Shown: positions 1-8,491 of the stretch, in pieces
Numbering within the stretch: the stretch's first letter is position 1
Layout of the letters: each line of letters opens with the position of its first letter
Notes under the pieces: model-generated
What the model saw: only the letters and a program-made list of their open reading frames with translations
What the model was told of the DNA's origin: nothing
The model's database searches: none
Assembly: GCA_030602715.1 (NCBI GenBank)
Contig: JAUVZD010000006.1
Location: 1-64,000, forward strand
Direction of reading: 5' to 3'
From: Candidatus Coatesiibacteriota bacterium
GTDB lineage: Bacteria > RBG-13-66-14 > B26-G2 > JAUVZD01
DNA: 64,000 nt
Translations under genes and position numbers: made by a program

Positions 1-218
1 ATATTGGGGCTGGTGTTATATTTGTAGCCGTAGCAGGAGAGGTGGTCGGCACGGACTGTGTCCAGGGAGATGAGCAGAATATTGAGGGGTGATATTCCGG
101 ATTGGACCTCCTCCAGGCGCTCTTCGTAGTTTGAGCAGGAGGTGAGGAGGGTGCATATCAGGATGATGGCGGCGACCGCTGAAAAAAAGCAAGCTCTCTG
201 GAGTATCTGTCCCTTCAT
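1..218 (-). CDS. Sulfatase-like lipoprotein, N-terminal part (runs off the window)
   Basis: Only the first 72 codons are in the window; the gene continues beyond base 1. The start is the ATG at 218-216, preceded by a purine-rich GGGAGAAG. A hydrophobic signal segment ends in the lipobox LLTSC, so the product should be a lipoprotein. The mature part begins with ISLDTVRADHLSCYGY, the metal-binding opening of the alkaline phosphatase/sulfatase superfamily. It lies 65 bases downstream of a complete paralogue on the same strand and is about 86% identical to it in DNA over the shared 164 bases (counted by eye, no gaps). The two are therefore a recent tandem duplication, probably co-transcribed. Whether the full protein also carries the TPR tail cannot be seen. 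Confidence 0.85.
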   Translation of the reverse strand, partial: MKGQILQRACFFSAVAAIILICTLLTSCSNYEERLEEVQSGISPLNILLISLDTVRADHLSCYGYKYNTSPN

Positions 219-283
219 TTCTTCTCCCGGAAAAAATTAACGCCTATTCTCTTTTGTGGACTGAGTCCTAAGATTGATTTTAA

Positions 284-2224
284 TTATTTTATCAGGGCGT
301 CAAGTTCGTCGCTACGGGGGTCGTTGGGAAATGTCCTATTAAACTGGGAGATATATTCATTCATCTCCTTCATATCTGAGCCGGATTTGTCCATAGCTTT
401 TATTAAGTGGTAGAGGATCTCTGCATTTTCGGGGTCCACTTGGTGGGCGCTTTTCAGCAGGGATGTCTCCTCTTTCAGGTCGTTGTGAGCGTCTCTGGCT
501 ATCATAGCCAGGTACATATAGACTTTAGCTCTGTCCGAAGGAAGCAAGTCCTCGTTAAGTAGGTTCTTTAGGATACCCTCCGCCTTTTGGTATTCCTTCA
601 TAGCTATATAGGTTATCGCCAGATTGGTGTGGTTTGAGTGCCTGTTGGGGTTCAGTTCAAGCGCCTTAAGGGCGAATTCTTCCGCCTTATTCAGTTTCCC
701 TTGCTGGAGGTTGATAGTGGTCAGGGTGGAATATACCGCAGCGATGTTGGGGTCCAGCTCAATAATCTGCAACAGACATTCTTGGGCGGTATCAATATCG
801 TTTGATTGCATGGCGTCGTTCTGTATGCATAAAAGCTTGAGCACCTCCACTCTCTCTTTGGGGTCAATCAACTCATCACCCGTGCCGGGGGAGATACCCC
901 CAGAGCTGATGTAGCCCAAGCTCTGTAGATTCTGCATCGTCTCCGGATCCAGGGGAGGTGTGAGCAGTTGTTGACCAAGATTGGAAACCTCCTCGTTGAT
1001 GGAGATGAGCATTTCGGTAAGTTCGTGAACCTTCTCTCTATTCACATGGTAGAGATTTTCCAGTTCGCCGGGGTCCTCTTTGAGGTTGTATAGCTCCGGG
1101 AAGGGTGCATGGATGTATTTCCAGCCCTGATAGGTGATTCCATAGAGTGGTGACCAGCCGTAGAGGTGGTTGACATCCAGACTCTCGCAGTATATGGGCC
1201 GTTGAGGGAGCTTTTTCTTGTATATCAGGGCATTGAGGAGGCTGTGTCCGTCGCATTCATCCAGTGTGGCGATGCCCAGAATGTCCAGTATGGTGGGCAC
1301 TATATCGGATAGTGAGACCGGCTCTTCTATCTGTCTTCCTTCCGGGATTAGACCCGGGCAGTGGAATATCAGGGGGACTTGGAGGGTTTGGTCGTAGATG
1401 AAGGGGCCGTGGTCTAGCTCGCCGTGTTCCTCCAGTCCCTCGCCGTGGTCGCCGAGCAGGATGATGAGGGTGTTCTCCATCAACCCCATCTCTTCCATCT
1501 TGTTTAACAGTTTACCTACGATAGAGTCGGTGTATGCGATCTCACCATCATATGGATGGCTGAATTCCTTCTTGAAATTTTCTGGAGGTATGTAGGGGAT
1601 ATGGGGGTCAAAGAAGTGGACGAAGGCGAAAAAGGGTTCTTTAGGGTTTCCTTCCAGCCACTTTATGAAGGAGGCGTTTACCACCTCCGCCCTTCTCTCT
1701 ACGGGTTTTTGAAGGGGACCGTAGATACCCTGGGACATGTCGTCGTCGTAGAGGTCAAAGCCCCGCTCCAGTCCGAATCTGGAGTCCAGGATGAAAGCCC
1801 CAACGAAGGCGGCGGTAGCGTAGCCGTGGTTCTTGAGGATTTCAGCGAGAAGGGGGTAGTCGTCTGTGGGAACAAACTGGGAGTTGACCCTGACATCGTT
1901 TTTGAAGGGGTAGAGACCGCTTAGGAGGTTGGTGTGGGAGGGAAGGGTTAGAGGGACGTTTGCCCGACAGTCGTTGAAGAGGGTCCCACCTTCAGCCAGA
2001 TTGTCTATGTTGGGACTGGTGTCCTCTTTGTAACCGTAGCAGGAGAGGTGGTCGGCTCGGACTGTGTCCAGGGAGATTATCAAGATATTGAGGGGGGAGG
2101 TGCCTGATTGAATCTCCTCCAGGCGTTTTCCGTAGTTTGAGCACGATGTGAGGAGGGTGCATATCAGGATTGAAGTGATTATTGTTATCAGAACCAAGAA
2201 AAAGTGGAGATTTTGGCGTTTCAA
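284..2224 (-). CDS. Sulfatase-like hydrolase lipoprotein with C-terminal TPR repeats
   Basis: Lipoprotein (lipobox LLTSC) with an arylsulfatase-type catalytic domain. Visible motifs are ISLDTVRADH (metal binding), LPSHTNLLSG at the nucleophile position and LGDHGEGLEEHGE (second metal site). The nucleophile region lacks the C/S-x-P-x-R formylglycine signature, so this belongs to the wider sulfatase/phosphoglycerol-transferase-like group and substrate is not predictable. From about residue 460 the sequence turns into TPR-like helical repeats (GKLNKAEEFALKALELNPN). I chose the TTG at 2224 because GGGAGG sits 4-5 bases upstream; a second in-frame TTG at 2242 would add six residues. A promoter lies at 2322-2350 and the paralogue follows downstream. 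It probably acts outside the cytoplasmic membrane. Confidence 0.85.
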   Translation of the reverse strand: MKRQNLHFFLVLITIITSILICTLLTSCSNYGKRLEEIQSGTSPLNILIISLDTVRADHLSCYGYKEDTSPNIDNLAEGGTLFNDCRANVPLTLPSHTNLLSGLYPFKNDVRVNSQFVPTDDYPLLAEILKNHGYATAAFVGAFILDSRFGLERGFDLYDDDMSQGIYGPLQKPVERRAEVVNASFIKWLEGNPKEPFFAFVHFFDPHIPYIPPENFKKEFSHPYDGEIAYTDSIVGKLLNKMEEMGLMENTLIILLGDHGEGLEEHGELDHGPFIYDQTLQVPLIFHCPGLIPEGRQIEEPVSLSDIVPTILDILGIATLDECDGHSLLNALIYKKKLPQRPIYCESLDVNHLYGWSPLYGITYQGWKYIHAPFPELYNLKEDPGELENLYHVNREKVHELTEMLISINEEVSNLGQQLLTPPLDPETMQNLQSLGYISSGGISPGTGDELIDPKERVEVLKLLCIQNDAMQSNDIDTAQECLLQIIELDPNIAAVYSTLTTINLQQGKLNKAEEFALKALELNPNRHSNHTNLAITYIAMKEYQKAEGILKNLLNEDLLPSDRAKVYMYLAMIARDAHNDLKEETSLLKSAHQVDPENAEILYHLIKAMDKSGSDMKEMNEYISQFNRTFPNDPRSDELDALIK

Positions 2225-2321
2225 AGTTCCTCCCGTCGGCAAACATACTCCCGATGTTGTTGCAGAAAAATAGTGGAGTTGCTATTTAGGAGATTTAATC
2301 AATGGATTATGGTTAATGGTT

Positions 2322-2350
2322 ATTTTATCAGAATCTTAATCGGATGTCAA
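2322..2350 (-). promoter_or_regulatory. Sigma-70-type promoter for the sulfatase pair
   Basis: On the minus strand TTGACA (2350-2345) and TAAAAT (2327-2322) are separated by 17 bases. It points at the sulfatase gene about 100 bases downstream. Position and match are seen; activity is inferred. Confidence 0.65.
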
Positions 2351-2483
2351 GAAAACTAAGCCCCTCAACCTGACGGGTTTCAAGTCCTCCGACCTTTGGG
2401 ACGGGAATTTTTGTGGCTTTCCATCCGCCTTTTGGTTTGATATACTAGTTGAGTGATAATTGGTAGCGTGAGGAGGTGAAAGG

Positions 2484-2834
2484 ATGATAGTCAATGTCAA
2501 CTGCATAGTTTTTCACGTCTCCGACCTGGCAAAAGCCGGTGATTTCTATCGCAACGTTCTGGGGCTGGGTCTCAAGGAGGAGAAGCCCGACTATGTAGCC
2601 TTCCGCTGTCATGGGGTGGAGGTGGGCTTGGAGCTGGGGGGAAAGGCAGGCGTGGAGGAGAGCGCTCCGGAGGTCTATTTCCTGGTGGATGACATAGAAG
2701 ATTGGCAGAAGCGTTTGGAGTCCGCCGGGGTCAAGATACTCAAGGGGATACGCAAGGAGGATTGGGGGGGTGTGGTGATAACCATCGCCGACCCGGACGA
2801 TAATGTCATCCACCTGGTGCAGTTCGGAAAGTAG
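2484..2834 (+). CDS. VOC (glyoxalase/bleomycin-resistance fold) protein
   Basis: Protein of 116 residues with one vicinal-oxygen-chelate module pair. The opening CIVFHVSDLAKAGDFYRNVLGL is the usual beta-alpha start with a potential metal ligand His, and the end ADPDDNVIHLVQF matches the closing strand DP-x-N-x-I-x-L of the family. Length is normal for a single-domain VOC protein that dimerises. The ATG is set by a strong GAGGAGGTG seven or so bases upstream. Members include glyoxalase I, methylmalonyl-CoA epimerase and many uncharacterised enzymes; the substrate cannot be assigned. It heads a (+) run of genes and is followed after 38 bases by the PP-loop-like gene, so co-transcription is likely. 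Confidence 0.85.
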   Translation: MIVNVNCIVFHVSDLAKAGDFYRNVLGLGLKEEKPDYVAFRCHGVEVGLELGGKAGVEESAPEVYFLVDDIEDWQKRLESAGVKILKGIRKEDWGGVVITIADPDDNVIHLVQFGK

Positions 2835-2872
2835 CGGGCGATCTCTATACTAATTCCTGGGAACTTCAAGGG

Positions 2873-3703
2873 ATGGAGCCAATAGACAGGATTATTGGAG
2901 CGGAGGCTGTTGTTGGCGTCGCCGATGATCAGCTCTCGCCTGAGGATTTGGAAACCCTGCGAGGGGCTAAAAACCCAGCCATCGTGGAGATTGCTGGGCG
3001 GGACAGCATTGCAGCCGCCGTTAAAGCGGTAAGCGACCGCAATTTTGACCTCCTTTTGACTACCGTGGCATATACCGCAACCGAGTTCGGAAGATGGATT
3101 ACCATGGAGGATAGGGTGCGATTCCTGAGGGCTAGGTTGGGCGAGACGGGGAGGGAAGTAGAAGTCCTAGGGCCTATCTACATGGGTTCGCCTCGTTTTT
3201 GGCGGGCGCTATGCGGACGCCATATCACCAGCCTCTTTGAGCGCTTCGGCTTCTACACTCCTTGTCTGGGGTGCCATCTTTATCTCCATTCGGTCCGCAT
3301 TCCCCTGGCAAGGTCAACGGGTGTGAATCTGGTCGTATCCGGCGAGCGGGAAAGCCACGACGGGCAGGTCAAGCTCAATCAGGTTAGCGATGCTCTGGAT
3401 GCATATAGAAATTTCTCAGCCGGTTTTGATGTGGAGCTTTATCTGCCCCTGCGCAACATTTCCGACGGGAGCGCTATAGCTGAACTGGTCGGGGACACCT
3501 GGAGCGAGGATGAGGAGGGAATAGACTGCGTTCTGAGCGGGAATTATCTCAGTCCAACGGGCAAGCTCTCATACCATGAGGACGCTGTCAAGCGCTTCTT
3601 CTCCGAGTTCGCCTTACCGCTTGCAAAAAGTGTGGTCAGTGCCTGGCTTTCCGGAAAAACCCCGGACTATCAAAAGTTGGCAGGGGAGCTGTTAATAGAT
3701 TGA
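2873..3703 (+). CDS. PP-loop-like (ATP-pyrophosphatase fold) enzyme, unassigned
   Basis: A 276-residue cytoplasmic protein. EIAGRDSIAAA (39-49) sits where PP-loop enzymes carry SGGxDS. It is followed by a TPCLGC motif (Cys131, Cys134) and then LVVSGERESHDGQ (153-165), which resembles the G-x-x-x-D motif II of tRNA-thiolation and QueC/ExsB-type enzymes. The Cys pair could bind zinc or a cluster. I infer an adenylating N-type ATP pyrophosphatase; the degenerate first motif leaves room for another fold. Its stop overlaps the TTG start of the next gene (CDP-alcohol phosphatidyltransferase) by four bases, indicating translational coupling and a shared role, possibly modification of a lipid head group or its nucleotide precursor. 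No exact family name is recognised. Confidence 0.6.
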   Translation: MEPIDRIIGAEAVVGVADDQLSPEDLETLRGAKNPAIVEIAGRDSIAAAVKAVSDRNFDLLLTTVAYTATEFGRWITMEDRVRFLRARLGETGREVEVLGPIYMGSPRFWRALCGRHITSLFERFGFYTPCLGCHLYLHSVRIPLARSTGVNLVVSGERESHDGQVKLNQVSDALDAYRNFSAGFDVELYLPLRNISDGSAIAELVGDTWSEDEEGIDCVLSGNYLSPTGKLSYHEDAVKRFFSEFALPLAKSVVSAWLSGKTPDYQKLAGELLID

Positions 3704-4368
3704 ATCAAAAGGAAAAATCCTGGAACGGGCGGGATCTGGACTGGCGTACCAAGTCCACAGACCGCTTCGTCCTGCGCTGGATTAAACTCTATCTCAGCGC
3801 CCCATTGACCCTCATCCTGCGCCACCTTCCCGGCTTGCGACCGTGGATGGTGACCTGCTCTTCCGCCTTTTTGGGCACTGGGGCTGGAGCCTTATTGGCT
3901 CTAGGATACGGTTGGCAGGCGGGGTTGACCGCCGCTGTCGCCCAGGTGCTGGACGGCACAGACGGGCAACTTGCCCGCCTGACAGGTCGCCAGAGCCGAG
4001 CCGGCGCCATGTTTGATTCGGTGCTGGACCGCTACATGGATAACGCTTTGATACTGGGGTGCCTGGTCTATCTGCTCAGATTAAGCCTGCCATTCCCTTT
4101 CGCCTTGCCAACGCTTTTGATAATTGGCTTCCTAGCCCTGGTGGGGTCAAATCTGGTCAGTTTTTCCTCTGCCCGGGCTGGAGAGCTGGATATAGACCTC
4201 GGACGACCCTCTCTGGTGAGTAAAGGGACCAGGACGACGGTTGTCGTGCTCACCGCACTGTTGACCGTCCTTATGCCGACCGCACCCTTTATCGCCCTGG
4301 TGTATATAGCCCTCCACACCAATGCGGTGATTGTCTACCGGCTTGTGCGGACATATCGTCAGAATTGA
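3700..4368 (+). CDS. CDP-alcohol phosphatidyltransferase family membrane enzyme
   Basis: Integral membrane enzyme of 222 residues. The family signature D-x2-DG-x2-AR-x8-G-x3-D-x3-D is present as DGTDGQLARLTG followed by AGAMFDSVLDRYMD, giving all four metal-binding and catalytic Asp residues. Several hydrophobic segments follow, normal for the family. Such enzymes displace CMP from a CDP-alcohol with an acceptor alcohol, making phospholipids or inositol/glycerol phosphates. The donor and acceptor are not evident. The TTG start lies in the TTGA overlap with the upstream PP-loop-like gene, so the two are coupled. It could make an unusual phospholipid; ordinary PgsA or PssA function is the alternative, although the N-terminus and context are not typical of either. 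Confidence 0.85.
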   Translation: MNQKEKSWNGRDLDWRTKSTDRFVLRWIKLYLSAPLTLILRHLPGLRPWMVTCSSAFLGTGAGALLALGYGWQAGLTAAVAQVLDGTDGQLARLTGRQSRAGAMFDSVLDRYMDNALILGCLVYLLRLSLPFPFALPTLLIIGFLALVGSNLVSFSSARAGELDIDLGRPSLVSKGTRTTVVVLTALLTVLMPTAPFIALVYIALHTNAVIVYRLVRTYRQN

Positions 4369-4447
4369 ATCTCCCCCCTTTCCCCCTTGCCACTGCACAC
4401 TTCATATGCTAACATTCCCATCCCTCAATGCCTAAAACCTATAGATT

Positions 4448-6019
4448 ATGCGCATAACCTTCCTCTATCCCGACTTTCCCACCCGCTGGGACCCTCATGA
4501 GTCCACCTACGGCTACTACTCGGAGGGGCTGGCAAGCATCTCTGCGGTGCTAAAGCAAGCCGGACACCACACTCAACTTGTCCACCTCATCCATCCTCCT
4601 GTGGCTGGGGAGGTAACCAGTGCGGTGCGGGCGACGGAGCCGGACCTGTTGGCAATCACCTGTCGCACCACCATCTTCCCCGTCCTTCTGGAGGTGATGC
4701 GCCCCCTGCGCAAGGCTCTGCCCAATCTGCCGGTGGTAATCGGTGGCTACCATCCCACGCTGGACCCCCGGGAGGTGGCGGAGGAGGGAGCCGGGCTGTT
4801 TGATTATATCTGCGTGGGTGAGGGGGAGGGGGCGATGGAGGAGCTCGCTTCCGCTCTTGGGCGGGGAAGGGGCGGTGAGGATATAGATAATCTATGGGTG
4901 GCTCAGAGGGGTGGGGAGTGGAGGAGAAACCCGGTGCGACCGCTGATAGAGGAGCTGGACGGACTGCCCCTGCCGGACACAGAATTGTTTGACTACAGCA
5001 GTCTTTACGACCTGCGGATGAACACCGCCCCGGTGATGGTCTCCCGGGGTTGTCCCTTCCGCTGCACCTACTGTTGTAATCATCAACTGCGCCAGGTCTA
5101 TCCCAACCAGGGTAAGTATGTGCGCTTCAGAAGCCCCGGGCGGGCGATTCAGTATCTGCGCAATATCACAGACAGATACCCCCAGGTGCGCTATATCAAT
5201 TTTATGGATAATATACTGCCCTTAAGACCCCGCTGGATGAGGGAGTTTGTCGTAATGTATGCCCGGGATATCGCTCTGCCCTTTGTTTGTCGTTATCACG
5301 CCAAGGTATCGGATCCGCAGATGATTTATGAGCTGGCAGAGGCTGGTTGTTACCAGATTCATTTCGGAGTGGAGACTGGAAACGATTTTCTGCGCAACGA
5401 GATACTTGACCGCCGGGTGGAGAAGGAGACTATCATTGAGGCTTTTGATGCCTGCCATCGGGCGGGGATCGCCACCCTCTCATACAATATGGTCGGGTTG
5501 CCCCACGAGAACAAGGCGAAGTTTCTGGAGACGGTTAAGCTCAACGCCCGCCTGAACCCGGGCAGGAAGATTCTCTCCGTCTTCTTCCCCTATCCCAACA
5601 CCCGCTTGAAGGTTATAACCGAGGAGAGTGGTTTTCTGGCGGATAGATTTGACTTTGAGCACGAGCTATACCTTATTCAGCCCCAGTTCCAGCACCGGGA
5701 GGTCATCTTCTGTCAGCGCTATTTCCCCTTCCTGGTAAAGTGGTATAATCTACTGTGTCGTCTGCCGAACCTTCTAGGCTCGCCTCTTTCCAGGCTTACC
5801 GATAAGTTTGTGGTCAACCGAAATATCCCCCACGGCGCCCTCATCGCCATAGCCAACGGAGCCCAGTGGACCGTAGCGAGAACCAAGGGGCTTGTTGCCC
5901 GGCTATCGCCCAGGCTCTACACCTGGCTTCGTGGTCGGTTTATCGGAAAGCGCCGGGTTGAGGAGAGAGCCGGCTCCGGCCCCGAGGACCTGCCCACCGC
6001 CGAGGAGCGGACCATATAG
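4448..6019 (+). CDS. B12-binding-domain radical SAM enzyme
   Basis: Protein of 523 residues. The N-terminal 150 residues form a cobalamin-binding Rossmann domain (GGYHPTLDPREV, then the VGEGEG turn). The radical SAM domain begins at SRGCPFRCTYCC with Cys202, Cys206 and Cys209 for the 4Fe-4S cluster, followed by the conserved HFGVETGND region. The last 120 residues have no recognised domain. Members include BchE-, HpnJ- and methylase-type enzymes that act on lipids, porphyrins and antibiotics. Reaction and substrate are unknown. It lies directly after the PP-loop-like and phosphatidyltransferase genes with an 79-base gap, and may act on the same lipid product. The ATG at 4448 is the only good start. 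Confidence 0.85.
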   Translation: MRITFLYPDFPTRWDPHESTYGYYSEGLASISAVLKQAGHHTQLVHLIHPPVAGEVTSAVRATEPDLLAITCRTTIFPVLLEVMRPLRKALPNLPVVIGGYHPTLDPREVAEEGAGLFDYICVGEGEGAMEELASALGRGRGGEDIDNLWVAQRGGEWRRNPVRPLIEELDGLPLPDTELFDYSSLYDLRMNTAPVMVSRGCPFRCTYCCNHQLRQVYPNQGKYVRFRSPGRAIQYLRNITDRYPQVRYINFMDNILPLRPRWMREFVVMYARDIALPFVCRYHAKVSDPQMIYELAEAGCYQIHFGVETGNDFLRNEILDRRVEKETIIEAFDACHRAGIATLSYNMVGLPHENKAKFLETVKLNARLNPGRKILSVFFPYPNTRLKVITEESGFLADRFDFEHELYLIQPQFQHREVIFCQRYFPFLVKWYNLLCRLPNLLGSPLSRLTDKFVVNRNIPHGALIAIANGAQWTVARTKGLVARLSPRLYTWLRGRFIGKRRVEERAGSGPEDLPTAEERTI

Positions 6020-6072
6020 ATTGAGATTTCCTCAATATCTTTAACCTCTCATTGCTTTTATGGAGGTGGCCA

Positions 6073-6732
6073 ATGAAGGTGAGCATTCTAGTTGTGGGCA
6101 CATTGGCAATGGTCTTTTTAAGTCTTGCCTGCCCGGTATCAGCTCAGGTGCCGATTCTAATGAATTGGAGTTTTGAGCTGGAGAAGGGAGGCAGTTTCTC
6201 CACCACTCTATCTATAAGTGTTATGAGCGAGCATGACCTGCCCCAGGCGCTGGCGGAAATAATGTTGCCCACAACCGAAGAGGGTTTTTTACAGGCTTTT
6301 GAAGCAGATGGAGTGGAGGTTGAGAGCCTTGATTTGAATATAGGGAAGAATGAGATGAATATGACCGTAGTTTTACAGTGTGATTCGGTGGAGGCGTTAA
6401 ACCAGACCGAAATAACGGATGGTTTGAGATACAGCAGAGTGGAAGAAGGTGTGGAGTTCAGCATGAGGCATGATATGGACGCCCTGCCCACCAAGGATTT
6501 TCCGGAGGTTCGGGAGGAGATGGTTGAGGAGATGGGCGAGGAGGTAGCTTTCGTCTTGTTTGATATCGCCGACAATTACTATGTGCGGGTGATTGTGAAT
6601 ACCCCCGGGGAGATTCTATCCGCCGAGGGGATTGATGTTGCCGGGGAAGGTAAATCCGCCAGCCTTTTTGATAAGGTGGAAAATCTGGCAAGAAACCAGG
6701 GCATCAACTTCACCATCGTCTATGAGGAATAG
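6073..6732 (+). CDS. Secreted protein of unknown function
   Basis: Not recognised. A 219-residue protein with a clear signal peptide (MKVSILVVGTLAMVF, then LACPVSAQ, cleavage likely after VSA). The mature part alternates acidic and hydrophobic stretches and looks like a small beta-rich exported domain. I take the ATG at 6073, set by GGAGG ten bases upstream, rather than an earlier in-frame TTG at 6052. It sits between the radical SAM gene and dusB, with only six bases to dusB, so it is probably in the same transcript. Confidence 0.75.
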   Translation: MKVSILVVGTLAMVFLSLACPVSAQVPILMNWSFELEKGGSFSTTLSISVMSEHDLPQALAEIMLPTTEEGFLQAFEADGVEVESLDLNIGKNEMNMTVVLQCDSVEALNQTEITDGLRYSRVEEGVEFSMRHDMDALPTKDFPEVREEMVEEMGEEVAFVLFDIADNYYVRVIVNTPGEILSAEGIDVAGEGKSASLFDKVENLARNQGINFTIVYEE

Positions 6733-6738
6733 CCTGTT

Positions 6739-7737
6739 TTGGGCTCGGATGTTGTAAAAGAACTATTCAATCTGGGGCGACCTCCCCTGCTCGCCGCCCC
6801 GATGGCTGGCATAACCGACGACGCCTACCGCCGTATAATCGCCTCTACCGGCGTTGACCTGACCTTTACCCAGATGGTCTCCGCAGAGGGGCTTTCCCGG
6901 GGCACCAGGAAGAGTATGGCAATGCTTGAGGAGGGGCGGGGACTTTCGCCCTGGGCGGTGCAACTCTTCGGCGGTCGTCCTCAGACGATGGCTAAAGCCG
7001 CCGCCTTAGCCGAGGATGCTGGCTATCAGCTTGTGGATATCAATATGGGCTGTCCGGTGCCCAAGGTCTATAAGAAAGGCGCCGGAGCCGCCCTCTTGGA
7101 GGATGTTGACCGGGCTTTTGCGGTGGCGCAGGCGGTAGTTTCGGCGACATCGCTTCCGGTCAGCGCCAAACTGAGGCTGGGACCGACCGTTGATAATGCC
7201 ACCGCTTTCGCCATCGTCCCCGGGCTAAGGGAGCTGGGATTTGCCTTCATCACCGTCCATGCCCGTTACTCCGACCAGGGTTACTACCAGCCTGCAGATT
7301 GGGAGATGTTGTCTGCGCTTAAGAGGCATCTCGGCGATTTCCGCATCGTCGGCAACGGCGATGTGCTCGCACCGGAGGACGGTAGTCGCATGCTCGCCGA
7401 GACCGGGGTGGACGGTATCATGGTAGGGAGGGGGATGCTCGGCAATCCGTGGATATTCTCCGCCCTGAGAACCGAACTCTCTGGTGCCGGGGAGCTTCCC
7501 CGACCGACCCCCAGGCAGAGGGTGGAGCTTATCCGCAAGCATCTGCGTCTGATGGTGGATGTTGCGGGCGAGAGAGTCGCCATCAGGGACTTCCGCAAGC
7601 ATCTTGTCTGGTATCTGCGGGCTTTCCCCGGTGCGGCATCCCTGCGGGAGAGGGCGGTAAAAGTGAAGAAGGTGGGCGAGGTGGAGGAGATTCTAGAAGA
7701 ATATGTCGCCAAAGCGGAGGATGGGGGGGAGGATTAA
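6739..7737 (+). CDS. dusB: tRNA-dihydrouridine synthase
   Basis: FMN-dependent enzyme that reduces specific uridines of tRNA to dihydrouridine using NADPH. Seen motifs: APMAGITD near the N-terminus (FMN binding), NMGCPVPKVYKKGAGAALL with the catalytic Cys, GNGDV and DGIMVGRGMLGNPWIF (phosphate binding). At 332 residues it matches DusB length. The start appears to be TTG at 6739, six bases after the upstream stop; no strong ribosome site is seen. It is followed closely by a LysM-TPR lipoprotein gene. The assignment to the Dus family is firm, to the DusB branch likely. Confidence 0.93.
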   Translation: MGSDVVKELFNLGRPPLLAAPMAGITDDAYRRIIASTGVDLTFTQMVSAEGLSRGTRKSMAMLEEGRGLSPWAVQLFGGRPQTMAKAAALAEDAGYQLVDINMGCPVPKVYKKGAGAALLEDVDRAFAVAQAVVSATSLPVSAKLRLGPTVDNATAFAIVPGLRELGFAFITVHARYSDQGYYQPADWEMLSALKRHLGDFRIVGNGDVLAPEDGSRMLAETGVDGIMVGRGMLGNPWIFSALRTELSGAGELPRPTPRQRVELIRKHLRLMVDVAGERVAIRDFRKHLVWYLRAFPGAASLRERAVKVKKVGEVEEILEEYVAKAEDGGED

Positions 7738-7741
7738 GGTT

Positions 7742-8491
7742 ATGTGGGCTGGGAGGGCGGTTCTCTGCTTTGCGGTCTGGGCGTTAATTATATCAGCCTC
7801 CTGCAAGCACCCGGAGGAGTATTACCGCTACACCGTCCGCCACCAGCAGACCCTGGCGGAGGTGGCTAGGGAGCTGGCGCTGGACGATGAGGAGGCAAAG
7901 GAACTTGCCGACTATAACCAGCTGGGGTTGGATGTCCCCCTTGAGGCGAGCCGACAGGTGCGTATCCCCCGTGATATTTTGAGCAAAGATGAGCGGGAGT
8001 TTATGGAGATGGTGGAGCGGTCCCGGGCTTACTATACCAAGGGGGATTTTGCCTCCGCCGAGGCACTACTGCGACAATTGGTTGAGGAGATGCCGGAGTT
8101 AAAGGGTCTCCACTATCAGCTGGGGTTGGTCCTGTGGCGGGAGAATGCCACGGAAGAAGCTTATCGCTATCTTACCCTGGCAGGCATTGACCATTCCGAT
8201 GACCCGGATGTGGCTTTCGCCCTGGGGACGGTGGCTATGGAGCTCGGACGCCCCTACACCGCCGTCCAGCACTTTCTGGACGCCTTATCCATTCTGGAAC
8301 GGGCTATCTATCCCTATTCCCTTTCGCTGGCTTACTACGAGATTGGAGATGCGGAACTTGCTCTTAAGGAGATGAAGACCGCTCTGGCTATGGAGGGACT
8401 GCCGCAGGTGCTGAGGGAGCGGGCTTTAGAGTATGAACAACAGATGAAGGCGAGTCTTGCAGGCGATGAGGATGACAATGGAGGAGAATAG
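7742..8491 (+). CDS. Lipoprotein with LysM-like and TPR domains
   Basis: A signal segment ends in the lipobox ISASC, marking a lipoprotein of about 249 residues. The next region (YRYTVRHQQTLAEVARELALDDEEAKELADYNQL) has the spacing of a LysM peptidoglycan-binding motif. It is followed by TPR-like repeats (YTKGDFASAEALLRQLVEEMP, then FALGTVAMELGRPYTAVQHF), each written here as visible fragments. The ATG at 7742 follows the dusB stop by four bases and has GGGGGAGG upstream, so I prefer it to the in-frame ATG at 7703 that overlaps dusB. Likely a periplasmic cell-wall scaffold. The sirtuin gene begins at the very next base after its stop. Confidence 0.8.
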   Translation: MWAGRAVLCFAVWALIISASCKHPEEYYRYTVRHQQTLAEVARELALDDEEAKELADYNQLGLDVPLEASRQVRIPRDILSKDEREFMEMVERSRAYYTKGDFASAEALLRQLVEEMPELKGLHYQLGLVLWRENATEEAYRYLTLAGIDHSDDPDVAFALGTVAMELGRPYTAVQHFLDALSILERAIYPYSLSLAYYEIGDAELALKEMKTALAMEGLPQVLRERALEYEQQMKASLAGDEDDNGGE

